Source of the DNA: Pampus argenteus
Lineage: Eukaryota > Chordata > Actinopteri > Scombriformes > Stromateidae
Direction of reading: 5' to 3'
DNA: 64,000 nt
Assembly: GCA_036937835.1 (NCBI GenBank)
Contig: CM072860.1
Coordinates: 4,729,001 to 4,793,000 of the forward strand
Below are positions 13,236 to 25,828 of the stretch, in pieces. Made by a program: the position numbers and the translations under genes. The notes beneath the pieces are model-generated. The model was given only the letters and a program-made list of their open reading frames with translations. It ran no database searches and was not told the origin of the DNA. Numbering within the stretch: position 1 is the stretch's first letter; each line of letters starts with the position of its first letter.

Positions 13236-13858
13236 GGCAGCCATAGCCTTGCCAGTGGCAGGCAGCGCCAACCTGCATACGGAAGCAGAATGATAATATA
13301 ATATTTTTGGCTGGATCGGCGTAGCATGCATTAGCACTGATGACAGTTGTTGAATTGCAAATGTCCTTGAAGGCATGTTCTTGCTTCAGTGGATTATTAG
13401 CTCAGCTATTTAGCATATTACTCTATTTTCTTGGAGTTATAAAAAGAAGAAAAAAAGAGACTGACAACCGACATCTTCCTGCGTTGGTTATGTTTGCCGC
13501 AGAAAGCTCGAGAGTATTTCAGGCTGCTATTGAATGATGAAGAAAAGTTTCCGAGTATTGGAACATAGAAGATTGTTACGATCTACTTTATGTGTCGTGA
13601 AGTCGTTTTTTTCTTTTGTGTGTTCTGCGCTGGTAGAAGCACGTTAAAAAAGCAGGCAGGTGTACAAACATACTGTTGCTGCATAGAACATGTGTCAATG
13701 GTTCCCTTCCCACTCTGTCACTATGTGAAGCAATAAGCTCGGTTACTCAGGGTCCCCGAACAAATGAGCGCTGATTGAGCCTGATGTTTTGAAAATGCTT
13801 CAGTGCGTTCTCTTTTTCCCCTCTTTGTACGCACACACAGGCAGACAGGCAGGCATGC

Positions 13859-13882
<24 letters not shown>
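13859..13882. repeat. (AT)12 microsatellite
   Basis: 24 bp of pure AT, flanked by GCATGC and GCACAC. Confidence 0.95.
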
Positions 13883-13890
<8 letters not shown>

Positions 13891-14438
13891 TGTACAGGTA
13901 CACACATGCAGCCGCAGTTCTGTAAGACCGATCGGACTGACCCCAACCTCATGCAGTCGGGAACAAAATGGTGAAAAATAGCAAAAATGAGCCGGATTTG
14001 CCTCAAAATAATGGTTGCCAGTTGGTTTCTGCTCAGCGAGATTTGGTCCGATTTCTCTTTCCAAACAATAACCTGGAATCAGAGAGGCAAAAGCTGGGAC
14101 ACAATCTCGCTCAGCGGGCCAAAGCAGGATAAGAATACAAATGCCCCGTTTTTGTATGTGGGAGAGAAAGCCAGGCAGGCTGGGATTGCACGCAAAGTCC
14201 TTCAAATCCTCTGAGGCGCTAGGGGCCGTCATGTGCCGAGCGGTAAATTGATCATGACATAGCACCGTGGAAAAAAGAGAAAAAAAAAGAACCCAGAACG
14301 TACAAGCGTGTCAAAGGCACAAAAGATGAGGCGGTGGATGCAGGGCCAGAGAGAAAGAGAACACACACAGACCGCATCATTTTAACATCTTCACTGAAAA
14401 GCGCCAAAACGGAGCTTATGTGTTGGTGTCTTTATATC

Positions 14439-14460
14439 CACACACACACACACACACACA
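14439..14460. repeat. (CA)11 microsatellite
   Basis: 22 bp of pure CA. Confidence 0.95.
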
Positions 14461-14611
14461 AATGTGCGCATTCACATATGCAAAGATGCCGCCGGTACCC
14501 TACATATGGAGAAAATTCAACCCTCGCACTTCCTTGACAGTTGTACCATCGTGTGCTCCATCCTTGCCTCCTCTTACGGTTGCATTTGGGTTCGTAGCCC
14601 AACTCTACGCT

Positions 14612-14614
<3 letters not shown>

Positions 14615-14647
<33 letters not shown>
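14615..14647. repeat. (CA)n microsatellite
   Basis: 33 bp of pure CA, 155 bp from the preceding CA array. Confidence 0.95.
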
Positions 14648-14649
<2 letters not shown>

Positions 14650-15180
14650 TGAAACCATCCATTCTACTGAATCGCTACATTTTCTAGGTTAAACACACCC
14701 TTCCTTTGAAGTGAATTTCTCTGTCCCAGAGCGTGCAAGTATTATGCTCAAAACCTTGAAATATTAAAGGCAGAGTGCCGCAAAGATATCTGGGTGAATC
14801 TTCTTCTTCTTCTTTTTGCTTTTTTTTTATTGCATTTTTGAACGGTCACATACTGGACAGTGACCATCTGGATAAAAGCCTGTAGGATTTAGTAATATAT
14901 CCAAAATGGCAAAAAAGAAAGTAAATATAGCAATGACGTATTCAGGTTCAGATATTAGGCTTAACCCAAACAATCTGGCGTTCTGATGAAGACTGCGTGG
15001 CTTTTAACCTGCCTGCATGCGATGCTGAAATATTAAATCATGACATGTTTTATATGACAAGTCGCTTTGTTTTGGTCGAGTGAGAGCTAAGGCCTTGGCA
15101 GGACGACAGCCAGTTTTATGTCAGCACTGGGTTTTTTTTACACATACGTTTTAATAGTTAATCAGGGGCCTTGTCGGGGA

Positions 15181-15187
15181 TGTGTGT

Positions 15188-15222
<35 letters not shown>
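15181..15222. repeat. (TG)n microsatellite
   Basis: 42 bp of TG with one TA interruption. Confidence 0.95.
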
Positions 15223-15223
<1 letters not shown>

Positions 15224-16860
15224 AGGGTTGCTTTGTTTGGACTGGGATGTCAGAGCAACACAGATCATCACTGAACGCAATTGATTTGGCTTCTTTTGTT
15301 GTTGTTTTTTGTTTTTTTGTGCCTTTTTACGTAACTTTGGATTGATTTAGACAGTGGTCCAAATTGAGTTTCATAAATCGAAACGTTAGTTGTTTTTTTT
15401 AAATGAAACGGAGCTTTTAGCTAAACCCTCGCTTGTCAGTGCGTTTGCTGGAGTATGTTGCAAACCTTAAGTGTCCTCTTTGTCCGCCGTGCTTCCATAC
15501 AACCTGACCGGCCCTTTGAAGCGATGCTTACCCTCAGCCTGCCCTTTGATCAGCTTTGCCTCGGCCTCTCTTGAACTCTCAAATGAATGCATTCCTGCAC
15601 TGTGTACTACACATAGCGCAGGAATTAAAGAACAGATTAAATTGTACAAGGGTAAAGAGAGGCCATCAACCTTTTCATTGTTACTCCAAAGGGTGATGAA
15701 GCAGTTTTGTAGGAGGCAGTCAATGGCTTCTGTAGGCAAATTCTTGTCTTGCACAAGAACCTCCTGCTGGGGTTAAGATGAATTACCCTGAACAGGTGCC
15801 CTTCAAAATAAAAGAAAAAAAAAGAAGCACCATTGTGTTGCAAAGACTAAGTACTTCTTTCTTTTAGCACATTTTGCCTTTGACCACAGGAATTATGTTG
15901 GAATATTTCTGTCTCCATTCATGAGACACCCTCGTTTGTTCCCAGCTAGTGATTTGGTTAACCATTGAGCAGCTAGTGGGGATTCTTTATGACTCATGCT
16001 TTTTTTTTTTCCCCTTCATCGCGTTGGGGGTTGAGGGGCAACCACTTCCTTTGTCGTTGTCTGTCTTTTTATATGGCCGATAACAATAGGAAGTGGCACT
16101 GAGTTTTATTCCCCTTTTGACATCAATACTGTTTTAGAACTACGCCGTCCTCTGCAGCCGAGCTGGCCTCTCGACGCCTGCGGCTAGAGACAATGTGTGT
16201 AGCATATCTCCACAGCGTTACACAGCTGAAGAACCTTCGCCCCCGTCCCTTCTCGTCTCCGGTCTCCTTCTCCCCTACTCCCCTACTCTCCTGGCCAATT
16301 ACCAATTCCCTTTTGAGATACAATGACATTGAGTTTTGACAGCTGAGGGTTTTTTTTTTTTTTGTCATTGAACATTTTCTTTCTCTTTCACCCCTCTTTT
16401 TCCCTTCTCTGCCTCTTTCTGAAGGTCTTTAATCTCGGCTCAAAGACAGGTGGGGTTGTTGAGCCGAGCGCTAAATGAAAGCCCGTGGAATCGTAGTTGC
16501 CTCTTTGACCTCAGGTTCTCCTTTTTCCCCGAGAGCGGGGCCTCGTTACTGGCAGCGGGATGTCACCTCAGCGCGAGCCAGATCAAACGCTGTGTGAAGT
16601 GTGCGCCCGTAGCCGTGCGCGGCACATCTGTGTGTGTATCAGCCGGAAATCCTATTAGAACACCTGATAATGTCAAAAACTGATGGAAGCGAGGGAAAAA
16701 AAAAACCCAAAAAACCCTCAACATGGACACATTTTAGCAAACTTTTTCAGGTTTCAAACTTCTCTGACGGACCTGAAGTTTTAGCCGAGGGATCAAATTC
16801 CCCTCAGCTGTCGTTCTATTTCTGCACGTCTCCTGATAACCATCTGCAATTTACAACCTG

Positions 16861-16878
16861 AAAGGTCAAAGCCTGCAC
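16861..16878 (+). repeat. 18-bp exact direct repeat, copy 1
   Basis: AAAGGTCAAAGCCTGCAC recurs at 19744-19761 in the same orientation. Flanks are not alike. Confidence 0.6.
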
Positions 16879-17587
16879 GAGGAAGACTGAAGCTAATCCG
16901 TCCGCCGAGGACGGATGAGACTATGTGATGGCGACATCCGGGGTTTAGAGAAGATCTAATATTTGCAACATGCTGCGTTATTGAAAATGAGAAACACCTA
17001 GTTTCTAAACTATTCATAATATTCTCCCCCTGTAGCTGTACTCGTACCTTTTAAAACCCTGAAGCGGCATTTTTCTCGCCTTCCCTTCTGTTGTTTATTT
17101 AGTTTCCCCTCATTCAGTCTTTTCTCAATCTGGTGTTTGCTGTCTGCTGGTGCGGGAACAGGTCAAGGGCAGGAAAATGATAACATTCGCTCATTCTCTG
17201 GTCAAATTAGGAGTGCAGCAACCTGCAGACAGGTACAGGCGCACACACACACACACACTGCGATGATGGATGAAAGGTCTTATGCCAAGGGTGTAAACAT
17301 GATTCATAGCTCCTTTGTGGGTATTGGTCCTACACACATACACGTGAACGTTCAGACGCGCTCCTCTGTACTGTACTTGTATTTTAGAAATGCAATCTTT
17401 TGTCAACACATTTTTTTTTTTATAATGCCAGATGGATTCCACCTCTGGCACTTCACTGGCAACAAAACCTACTACATAGTTTGAATGTCAACAACAAGAA
17501 AGAAGCAGGAAGCATTCAACACACTGCCTCCAGTCAGTCACGGCAGGTGGAAGCAGGTTCAAGGATGAGAGTTTATACCCAGACATG

Positions 17588-17628
17588 CACGCACACGCAT
17601 GCACGCACACACACACACACACACACAG
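17588..17628. repeat. (CA)n microsatellite, imperfect 5' end
   Basis: CACGCACACGCATGCACG, then a pure CA array. Confidence 0.9.
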
Positions 17629-17778
17629 ATGTCGAATGCCTCTGATAGTATTAGCTTTGTTTATGTGTGCAGTCGCACACACTTCAGTCGAAGTGACAAG
17701 GCAACTCTTTGTTGATGAATGTTCTTTTTTTCGTCTATTAAACAGGCATACATCAGTCTTCACAGAGTTGCAGAGCTG

Positions 17779-17935
17779 AGTGGGAAGAACAGAGGCAGAG
17801 GAGGGAGAGAGAGAGAGGGGGGGGGAGGAAAGTGAGGATGAAATGAAGAAAAAGGAGGGCGAAAAAGGGTAAAGGAATGGAGATAAAGAGACTGGGATGG
17901 GTAGAAAAAAACAGGCAAACAAAAGGAGAAGGCGT
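17779..17935. repeat. Long purine-rich tract
   Basis: About 155 bp dominated by A and G, including GA repeats and a run of about 10 G at 17817-17825. The 194-codon minus-strand frame across it is an artefact. Confidence 0.85.
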
Positions 17936-18564
17936 CTAAGGCACCTGGGGAAATACCTTGGGCAAATATGCATCTGCAGCAGAGGGAAACAGGCTCTGCT
18001 AGCTGCGTGTACAGCCATGTGAAGCTGTACGCGGACACAGTAGTTCACCACCTTAGTTTGGCTCGCTAACATTTTCTAATTAGCTGAGGGCTTGTGTAAA
18101 TGTCAAAACCAAAGTATCGGGCACATTCGTGACCTAAAAATAGCGTTTAAATAAAAAAAAAACACGGGACCAAAGTTAATATGATTTATCTCGAACACGG
18201 GACTTGAATTCGTGAAACCAGATTTCACGCCAATCTACCTGATAGATGTCGAGATCGAAAATCGCAAATGTGAACCTGCTATAAGTAAAATCAGAGGATC
18301 ACCAAAGCCAGTAGATTCATTTCTCTAAATTTAAATTTTTTATTTTATTTTTTTGCCATATTCTAGTCTGTGGTAGACCATCGCTATCCATGAAGTCACA
18401 CTGCTAGCATGGATAAGCCGTGGAACGTATGACACACACGAGGTCTCTAAGCTCCTTCATATCCTTCTTTTTCATATGCACACATCTTTCTCCTCATCTA
18501 CTTTTCTATCTGATTCTTTTCACCTACTCTCATCTCTTTTTTGTCACCCCTTGATCTACCATAT

Positions 18565-18597
18565 GCACACACACACATACACACACACACACACACT
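18565..18597. repeat. (CA)n microsatellite
   Basis: CA array with one TA interruption. Confidence 0.95.
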
Positions 18598-19743
18598 CTG
18601 CTCCTCATTCTTCACTGTTCTCTGCGGCTTTTTATTCACACAGTACAGAAGACGTCTGTTTTGTCCCTATGCTAGATGCTAAAATCTGACCTATTTTTTT
18701 TTTTTTTTTGCTGAAAGACTCAGAGGCCATTTTTCTTCTTTTTCTTCTTCTTCTTCTTTTTTTTTCTATTGATGCCAGTCTCGAAAAAGCAAATTGTATA
18801 AAATCCTCACAGCATCATCTATTGTGAATCCCTCTGTGAGAATTATTTAAGAAGCCCCGACCAACTTGATATGGATAAATGTTCCCATTGCCACTAAGTG
18901 AAACCTTCTGTTCATTCTGTTCTGCTATTTGAGATGACATTGACAGCGCAGACAGCTATTTCTCAAAAAAGAAATTTCATTTCATTTTTTTTATGCACAG
19001 GAAGTTTTTCATCATTTGCCCCCTCGGATAGCGAACTCACTATACTCTCGCCATTTCTCTCGTTGCTCCTTTCTCCCAAATTGCTGTCTTCTGTGACCAC
19101 GGGGAGAGCTCATGGCTCACCCATTGGGTGCCGTCCAATGGATTTGATCCCCTGCTCTGGCTACGGCCATCTGTGGTCTGTTGGCGTAGTAATGAGAGAA
19201 CAACGCCCGCTGGTCTCTCCTCCAATCCCAAGCCCTCAGTCTTGTGCATGTGCATGAGCTCCGGACAACAGTAATTTGGTATCAGCCTTTCAAATGTTCG
19301 ACCTCCAAGCACCCCCTCCACCCCCCGCACCCCGCCCCCGTCTCTGCTCATGCTTGCATAACCTTGTGGATGATGAAAACCGGGATAAAAGGATAAATAT
19401 ATATTTGGAAATGGAAAATGAGCCAGGCACAAACAAGTACTATTTCGCTGTCTGCGTGCTCAGTTAGGCTAAAGAGATATGGGTAACATTGTGCTTATCC
19501 CCTGACCTAATCCCTTTAGACAAACGTCCAATCCCTCAAAGCACGGTGCAACACTAGCCAATACACCGCATCGCCAGACCATGATTGTTTACAGTCCTAT
19601 ATAGAGATTTTTTTTTTCTTTTCTTTTCTCATAACTTTTTTTATTTTTTTTATTCACATCTTCTTCACATGGTTATGGATTTGGGACTTAAAAAGAAATC
19701 ATACTAGTATTAGAAATGTCAGATGCTATGTTTGATTTGGACA

Positions 19744-19761
19744 AAAGGTCAAAGCCTGCAC
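19744..19761 (+). repeat. 18-bp exact direct repeat, copy 2
   Basis: Same 18-mer as 16861-16878, 2.9 kb apart. Confidence 0.6.
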
Positions 19762-19787
19762 AGGTGGGAAAGCATTTATGGGGCTAG

Positions 19788-19790
<3 letters not shown>

Positions 19791-19822
<32 letters not shown>
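19791..19822. repeat. (AT)16 microsatellite
   Basis: 32 bp of pure AT, followed by CTATATAA. Confidence 0.95.
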
Positions 19823-19824
<2 letters not shown>

Positions 19825-19939
19825 ATATAAAAAAAAAAGAAACGATATACTGACTCCCAAACAACACAAATAATTCCATCCTCACAAACCGTGAAAACAA
19901 ATGTCACTGCTGAGCTAACGAGCTAACAGGTTCATTAAT

Positions 19940-19981
19940 ATTTCTGTTTTGTTTAAAATGATTTCTGTTTTGTTTAAAATG
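19940..19981 (+). repeat. 21-bp perfect tandem duplication
   Basis: The unit starts ATTTCTGTTTTG and ends TTTAAAATG, and is present twice without differences, suggesting a recent duplication. Confidence 0.85.
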
Positions 19982-20990
19982 AGAGAAATACCTGAACAGT
20001 ATTAGCTATGAGTGAATAGAAATGGCTAGGCGATATATAGCATTGCCCGAACACGTCTTTAAATTAACTTGTGCATATAAGTGTGTGTGTGTGTGTGTTT
20101 GGCTTTAAATCCCATAGTGGGTTCCTCCCCATAATAATGATGCTATTAAACGCTGCGCTTAAGCTGACTTTGCTTTCCTTTCCTTTTCCCTCCTCCTTTA
20201 TCTCCCCCCTCCCTCTTCCGTCTATCTTTTTTTTTCTTTTTTCTTTTTTTACACCCCTCCCCCCTCCTACACTTTCTGAACACTCAGTTGACCTCCCTCC
20301 CTACCACCAACCTCTCCGCCCCACGCGTCCAATCCCTCCGTTTCTTCCCCTACTGCATTATTAGTGCATATAACTCTCTCCTGGCTCTGCAGAAGCCATT
20401 AGCTGAGATTAGCAGCAGAGGAGCCAGGCTTCTCTCTCTCTCTCTCTTTCTCTCACTCCCTCACTCACTCTTTTTTTTTTTTTTTCATGCTAGCCGTAGC
20501 CGCCACGCTCGCTGAATGATTACCATCCATTATAGGGCCTTATTGTGCTGACAGAGGCAACTTCAAGCCTTGGCCCCAGTCGTAAAGAAAAAAAAAAAAA
20601 GAAAAGGGAGAGACTCATAAGAGTTAGACACACTCCCTGTAAGTGTAATATGTGTGTGTGGGTGTGTATGGAGAGAGAGAGAGAGATGATGTGACTATAT
20701 AGAGGAGGAGAAGATAAGGCAAAAGGGAACCGGGATGTTAGCATAAGGGATTTGGAAGCAGGAAGTGGCTACGGGAATTTGCAGCTACGAATGTGAAACG
20801 AGGGAGAAATTTGCCAGTGATCGGCCGGGTTTGGAGATATTTGTCGGTGTTTGACAGACGCCACAGCAGAGGCGCTCACGCCCGCACCGCAGGGAGCAAT
20901 ATTAACCTCCTCAGCGAGGCATGTTCCCCCTGCTATTCTCCCTCAGTCTCTCACAGGTTGCACCTTTAACTCGCAGGAGTGTCGAGTGTG

Positions 20991-21020
20991 CACATACACA
21001 CACATACACACACACACACA
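20991..21020. repeat. (CA)n microsatellite, imperfect
   Basis: CACATACA units, then a pure CA array. Confidence 0.9.
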
Positions 21021-21744
21021 GCAGAGAGGGTGACAAATCAACAATCATCATTTCTTATTTAGAATATATCTATATATAAAAAAAACAAAACCAAACAGGC
21101 TCATTTCCTGGCTGCTGGCTCGGTTTGTTAGAGAGAGACAGAGCGAGATAGAAAAACACAGCGAGAGGAACTTTGTCACTTGACTGGAACAAGACGGGGT
21201 CGGAATATCAATCATTTCTCTCATTTTCTACTCGTCTCCTGTTTTTGTTGCTTTACTTTCTTCTATGTATAAAAACAGAGGATGCTCCCTGTCGGCTGCT
21301 GTTTTGGCTCTCCAGGCTCACAGTGAATAATGTACAGCTCATATTCTTATCATAAAACATGCTTTTTGTTTTGTTTTTTTTCTAGAGAGGTAGCCTTTGA
21401 AAAGTGTGTATTTGGTGGTTGGAGGGAGGTTAAAAAGTACAAATGTGTAGGATTTTTATATAACAAGTAGAGGAATTTCTTTCAAGTATTAACAACTCTC
21501 AACACAGCCCTCTCTCTCTCTCTCTATCTATCTCTCTATCTGTCTATCTGTGTGTATCGCGGCTTCTTCTTCTATGGTTTAACTGAGCTGCATTTCAATG
21601 AGTCTGTCCCAAAATGCCTCATCAATATTCCTGACAGAGCTCCAAAGCGTGGTACTGTAAAAGTACTCGAGAAATGACGACAAAGTTTCACCTGAGTGTG
21701 AATTTGTATTAGGATTTATTTAGATAATGAAGATAATTAAAAAA

Positions 21745-21752
21745 AGATAGAT

Positions 21753-21795
<43 letters not shown>

Positions 21796-21957
21796 TTGGA
21801 CAACTTGCTTCTGCCATCCATCAGCTCATGGTCATTACCATGTCTCCCGCCCAACCCTGGTCCTCTTTACAAGGCCTGGATTAGCATACTGTCCAATGTG
21901 CTCCGCCCCATCTCACTTTACTGATCACAGCAACCTGTGTGAAGAAGATAGATAACG

Positions 21958-21998
<41 letters not shown>
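21745..21998 (+). repeat. Two TG arrays with identical left flank
   Basis: AGATAGATAACGTGTGTG starts at 21745 and again, nearly identical, at 21946. Each copy runs into a TG array (21756-21793 and 21957-21998). A local duplication of about 200 bp, or slippage-driven template switching, would explain this. The intervening unique sequence is not itself duplicated in the window. Confidence 0.7.
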
Positions 21999-22129
21999 AT
22001 ACACCATATCTCTTGCATGTATGTTCATATATAAGTTGACAGGTTGTCACTTGCATATATGCCACCTTCAGCATTGGTAAACATGAATTTCCTATATTTG
22101 TATCCATACATTAGCACCTCATATGACTG

Positions 22130-22480
22130 CATCCCCTTCATCTCCATCTCTCCCTCCATCTCTCCCTCCCTCCATCTCTCCCTCCCTCCCACCAGGCGCA
22201 TCACTCTCAATCACATATGTCTTTGGATCTCTCCTCCCATCTTCCCCCTTCTTCTTGAGCCCCTTCTTTATTTGTAATCTATTTTCTCTCCTTTACTCAA
22301 CCTTTTTTCTTCTTACCAATACCCTGCTATCTCTCCCTCTTCTCCCTCCTTTGCTACTTTCAATCTCTCCTCGCTCAGCCATGCTATTCTCTTTTTGTTT
22401 TCCATCTCATCTCACTTACTCCCCCCCCTCCCCCCCTCTCTCTTTCTCTTTCTCTGTCTCTTTTTCTGCCTGTGTTTCTC
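22130..22480. repeat. Long pyrimidine-rich tract with minisatellite-like start
   Basis: About 350 bp of CT-rich sequence. The first part (about 22140-22192) repeats CCATCTCTCCCTCC-type units three times. The 141-codon plus-strand frame is an artefact. Confidence 0.85.
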
Positions 22481-25400
22481 ACCAGTCAATAATGAAAATT
22501 GCTTGCTACCTTGAATGGATTATCGGGGTGCGCAGGGGCCCTAGGTAGTTTGTTTGAAGGCGCAGCGGTGTCAAATGAAAAGGCCCGGGCCATTTTCTAC
22601 CTGCCACAGGCTCTCTGCCTCCATCACACCGTGCACCGCAAACACACACACACACACAGTCAGAAAACAACAAATACACACCCAGCTCAGGTGCGGAGAC
22701 ACATGAATAGCCACATGATGGAAACAACCAGAAATAAACACACTAACTCACATGCACCTGATCAATGACAGTGGATCAAGCACTGTGTACTCAAACTCCT
22801 CTACCTTATTTCCCTCTTTCTCTCCTCCCATCCTTTCCTCCTCTCTCCCTCCGGTCATGTATTATGAATGTTGCCTAATTACGCAGCCCAGAATTCCTCA
22901 TACGGTGTTGGCACATTTATTCGTTTGCTTTGTATCTCTTTGCCTTTCTCTTGTATGCAAAATCCTTCTGTGATAGAGTTGTTTATTCTTTGGCTCTGCC
23001 TTTGCCGAGATCAAACAGCGAGCAGATTGAACGGGGACTGTGTGCGATTGATGGTCAATCCTCGGGTTGATACACAACGAGAGGCGGGATGAAGTGGTGA
23101 AATATGCTTCTTGTGGAATCCGATCCAAAGCATCTAGTTTATGAAGGAAATGTAAAAATATGTTGGTTTTTTTTTTCCTGCCATCTTAATTATACTGCAC
23201 AGTTTGTTCTTATGTGTGATTTAACAGCACTGCCCCTTTTTTTTAATTTTTAATTTTTTTTCTTTCTATTACCACGGTAATTACTTCTAGCCGCGGCTTC
23301 ATGACAACTACTGAGCGGATCCACGTGTGGGAGGTTGTTTTTGAAAATTCGGCCGAGCTCTGACTGACAGCTGCTGCGTATCGTTACAGAAAACAGAGTC
23401 TCATAAAGCTTTGCATATTGCATCATTTCCCGCCAGCAAGTGTAAAGTAGCTGCATCTGTTTGACAAATATGTTAAGACATCGTTATTTCAACATTGATG
23501 CAGAGAGCGAGGGAGAGACGGAGGGAGTGTGATTCCGAACCAGCCGCGATCCAAAACGGGACTGTTTTAATGTCACATCCGTTTAAACGCTACGTCTGTC
23601 GGCTACAAGTGCTCGGATGTGAGCCTGCGTTGCATTTTTTGTGTGTGGGAGTGTTTTTTTTTTTTGCCAGTTTCATCAATGTATGAATGTCCGTGCATGT
23701 GTGTGTGTGTGTGTGCGTATGTGGGCAATGTGAATCTGTTGCACTTGTGAGAGGTGGCTTGTTTCTGAGCTGTCCAAGCAGTTTTTTAGGATAACTAAGG
23801 ATCAAATGAAGAGAGAAAATCACTGCTGAGAGACGAAAGCAGAGGAACGGGCCTTTGTGAGGTCACGGCGACAGAAAAAAGAAAAGGAAAAGAAAAACAT
23901 CGTGACCACAGACGAACCAACTTGTGGGAGATGAACTTGTACAACTGACTTTAATTATGAATTTAAATGTGCAGCAAATGTTCCCATGTTGATGGCCAAG
24001 CTCTACACAGCCAATCAGCGTTCCTCCGGTGCATCGGGTAAATTTTTACGTGGGAATAAAGAGAAAGCCTTTTTGAATCTGCTGGAAAATACATTATCGA
24101 ACTACTTCTTCTCCCATGCTTACAGTAGTAGTAGTAAGTTAGTGGGAGATATCCGCCACTTTCACACCTGTATAATTTCCTGCAAAACAGAAATGCAGCA
24201 AAAAAAAAAAAAAAATCTTATAGAAACGCACTGGTGCTTTCTGACTGAAGCCTGTGAATGCAAGAGGAGCTTTGGGGCTAAGATTTCACAGCCACTAATA
24301 AGCATTCAGCCTCATCTCCTCCTCTGCCTTGTGGTGACTTGGCTGCTACTGTGTGACTGACAAGCCTCGGCTTCTGTGTTGATTGGGGCAGTTTTGCAGG
24401 TTAGCTAAACGCACGCCTGATGAACAGATCTGGGCTGTGTTCGGATTGGCTGTGTCTACACACACACACACACGCTCATATCGAAGTTTCTTCTCTTTCC
24501 TGCCACACCGTTCTCTCATTTTCATACTGCGCTCAACTGGCTTGCTTCATAAGGTTTTTGTTGAGACTGTAATTCTGAGAGCGATTCATCGGATTCTGGC
24601 TATTTCTCTGTGCGATGGCCTTGGTTGGCTGGCTGCAGCGGGGAACATTGGTTTTTTATTTTGCCAGATTGCTGGGCTTCCTCTCTTGTTTGCCTGCTTA
24701 AATTAGCCCAGCAGGGACCTGTAGTTGCCAGAGTGTTTTTTCATTTTATTTTATTTATTTATTTATTGGTCAAATTTTAACATTCATTCATTCCATCTCT
24801 TTTTTTTTCTCTCTTTCTCCACATACTCCCTTCCCCAACACCCGATCAATACATAATAGCTCTAAGCAGGCTTGCAGACAGGAAGGTCATGAGGTCACGT
24901 ATTAAGAGTGCATCACAGGTTAGCTCATTCCTAATAATCACTTCTCCACAACCAGCAACGGACGTACTTCCTGACCTACGTCAGTGCCTGTCGAAAGCAT
25001 TTAACAAACGATGAGATGGGAAATCTGTTTATTGTTTAGTGGTCTATAAAAGCACGATGAGCTCATCTCTGTGTTCATGTAAACTCTACTCAGCATCTTA
25101 AGCAGATAAAGGAGCAGTGATCCCTTTTTTTTTTTTTTTTAATCCATACCAGAACAGAGCCGCTGTTTTGGCTTTTCTAGTGAATTGATCACATCTCTTA
25201 TCACGTCCTACATTTGAATTTACACAACGATGCAGTGAGGTGAGGATCCCTTTCACCATCTTGTTTCAGTGCTATCAAACATCCCATTGTTAAGCCTCCT
25301 AATGCCACGAAGAATAGGCAGAGTTAATCAAAAAGATCTCGCACTGATTGAAGCATTATTAATCCAGTTTGGATACTATATCCACTGAATCCACACACAC

Positions 25401-25801
25401 ACAATCCCAGCGAACGACTGCGGTCGCTTCTCATTTTAAAACTGGAATGTTATTTTATTCATGTAGAGTCGGGTGGTCTTTCCACTATCTCTTCTTCTTC
25501 TCTGACTATGTTTCTATCTCTCTCTCTCTCTCATCAACCAGCCCCCTTCTTCCTCCCTTCCCCACCCTTCCTCCCGGGGCCTCCGCTGCTGCCTCCTGCT
25601 CTCGGCGATTGCGCTATAAGAACTTCAGCAAGGGCTCAAATTAATTTCAACTTGTTAAAATTAATAAATAAATAAATAACGACCAGGTCGCTGTTTGAGT
25701 TTCTGATTGCCAGAGCTCAGAATGTGACCTACAGATGTGAAATTTCCCATCTGATAAAATATTAACTTGATTATAGAGCTTGACCGAGATCAACTGTAGA
25801 C

Positions 25802-25828
25802 AGAGAGAGAGAGAGAGAGACAGAGAGA
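25802..25828. repeat. (GA)n microsatellite
   Basis: GA array with one CA interruption. Confidence 0.9.

Larger units (their letters stand above)
8901..17000 (+). other. Presumed intron, block 2: no gene seen
   Basis: Noncoding. It contains small tandem duplications at 8961-8986 and 9970-10005, an alternating purine-pyrimidine tract at 10952-10993, an AAAG microsatellite at 13060-13107, a (TA)12 tract at 13859-13882 and several (CA)n arrays. The segment 16440-16640 is somewhat richer in CpG than its surroundings but has no coding signal. Stretches 8990-10020, 12000-12900 and 15230-16340 show no other nameable feature. Confidence 0.75.
17001..25000 (+). other. Presumed intron, block 3: no gene seen
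   Basis: Noncoding. A purine-rich tract fills 17779-17935, and pyrimidine-rich tracts fill 20180-20350 and 22130-22480. A perfect 21-bp tandem duplication lies at 19940-19981. Two TG arrays near 21.75 and 21.95 kb share the same left flank. The segments 18060-18470, 18780-19580 and 22860-23480 show nothing nameable. Confidence 0.75.

Noticed and set aside
13747..14265. 172-codon minus-strand open frame
   Set aside because: It passes through the (TA)12 array (IYIYIY) and overlaps frames on both strands. No family recognised.
17488..18072. 194-codon minus-strand open frame
   Set aside because: It runs through a purine tract and a CA array. Ser/Leu/Pro-rich low complexity with no domain.
18186..18240. 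Reverse-strand tRNA T-arm-like sequence (GGGACTTGAATTCGTGAA)
   Set aside because: It looks like a box B on the minus strand, but the T-stem does not pair properly and no box A or SINE tail is found.
19109..19170. SINE-like GGATTTGATCCCCTGCTCTG
   Set aside because: The box B-like piece is present, but the head is too short and no body or tail follows. Too weak to call.
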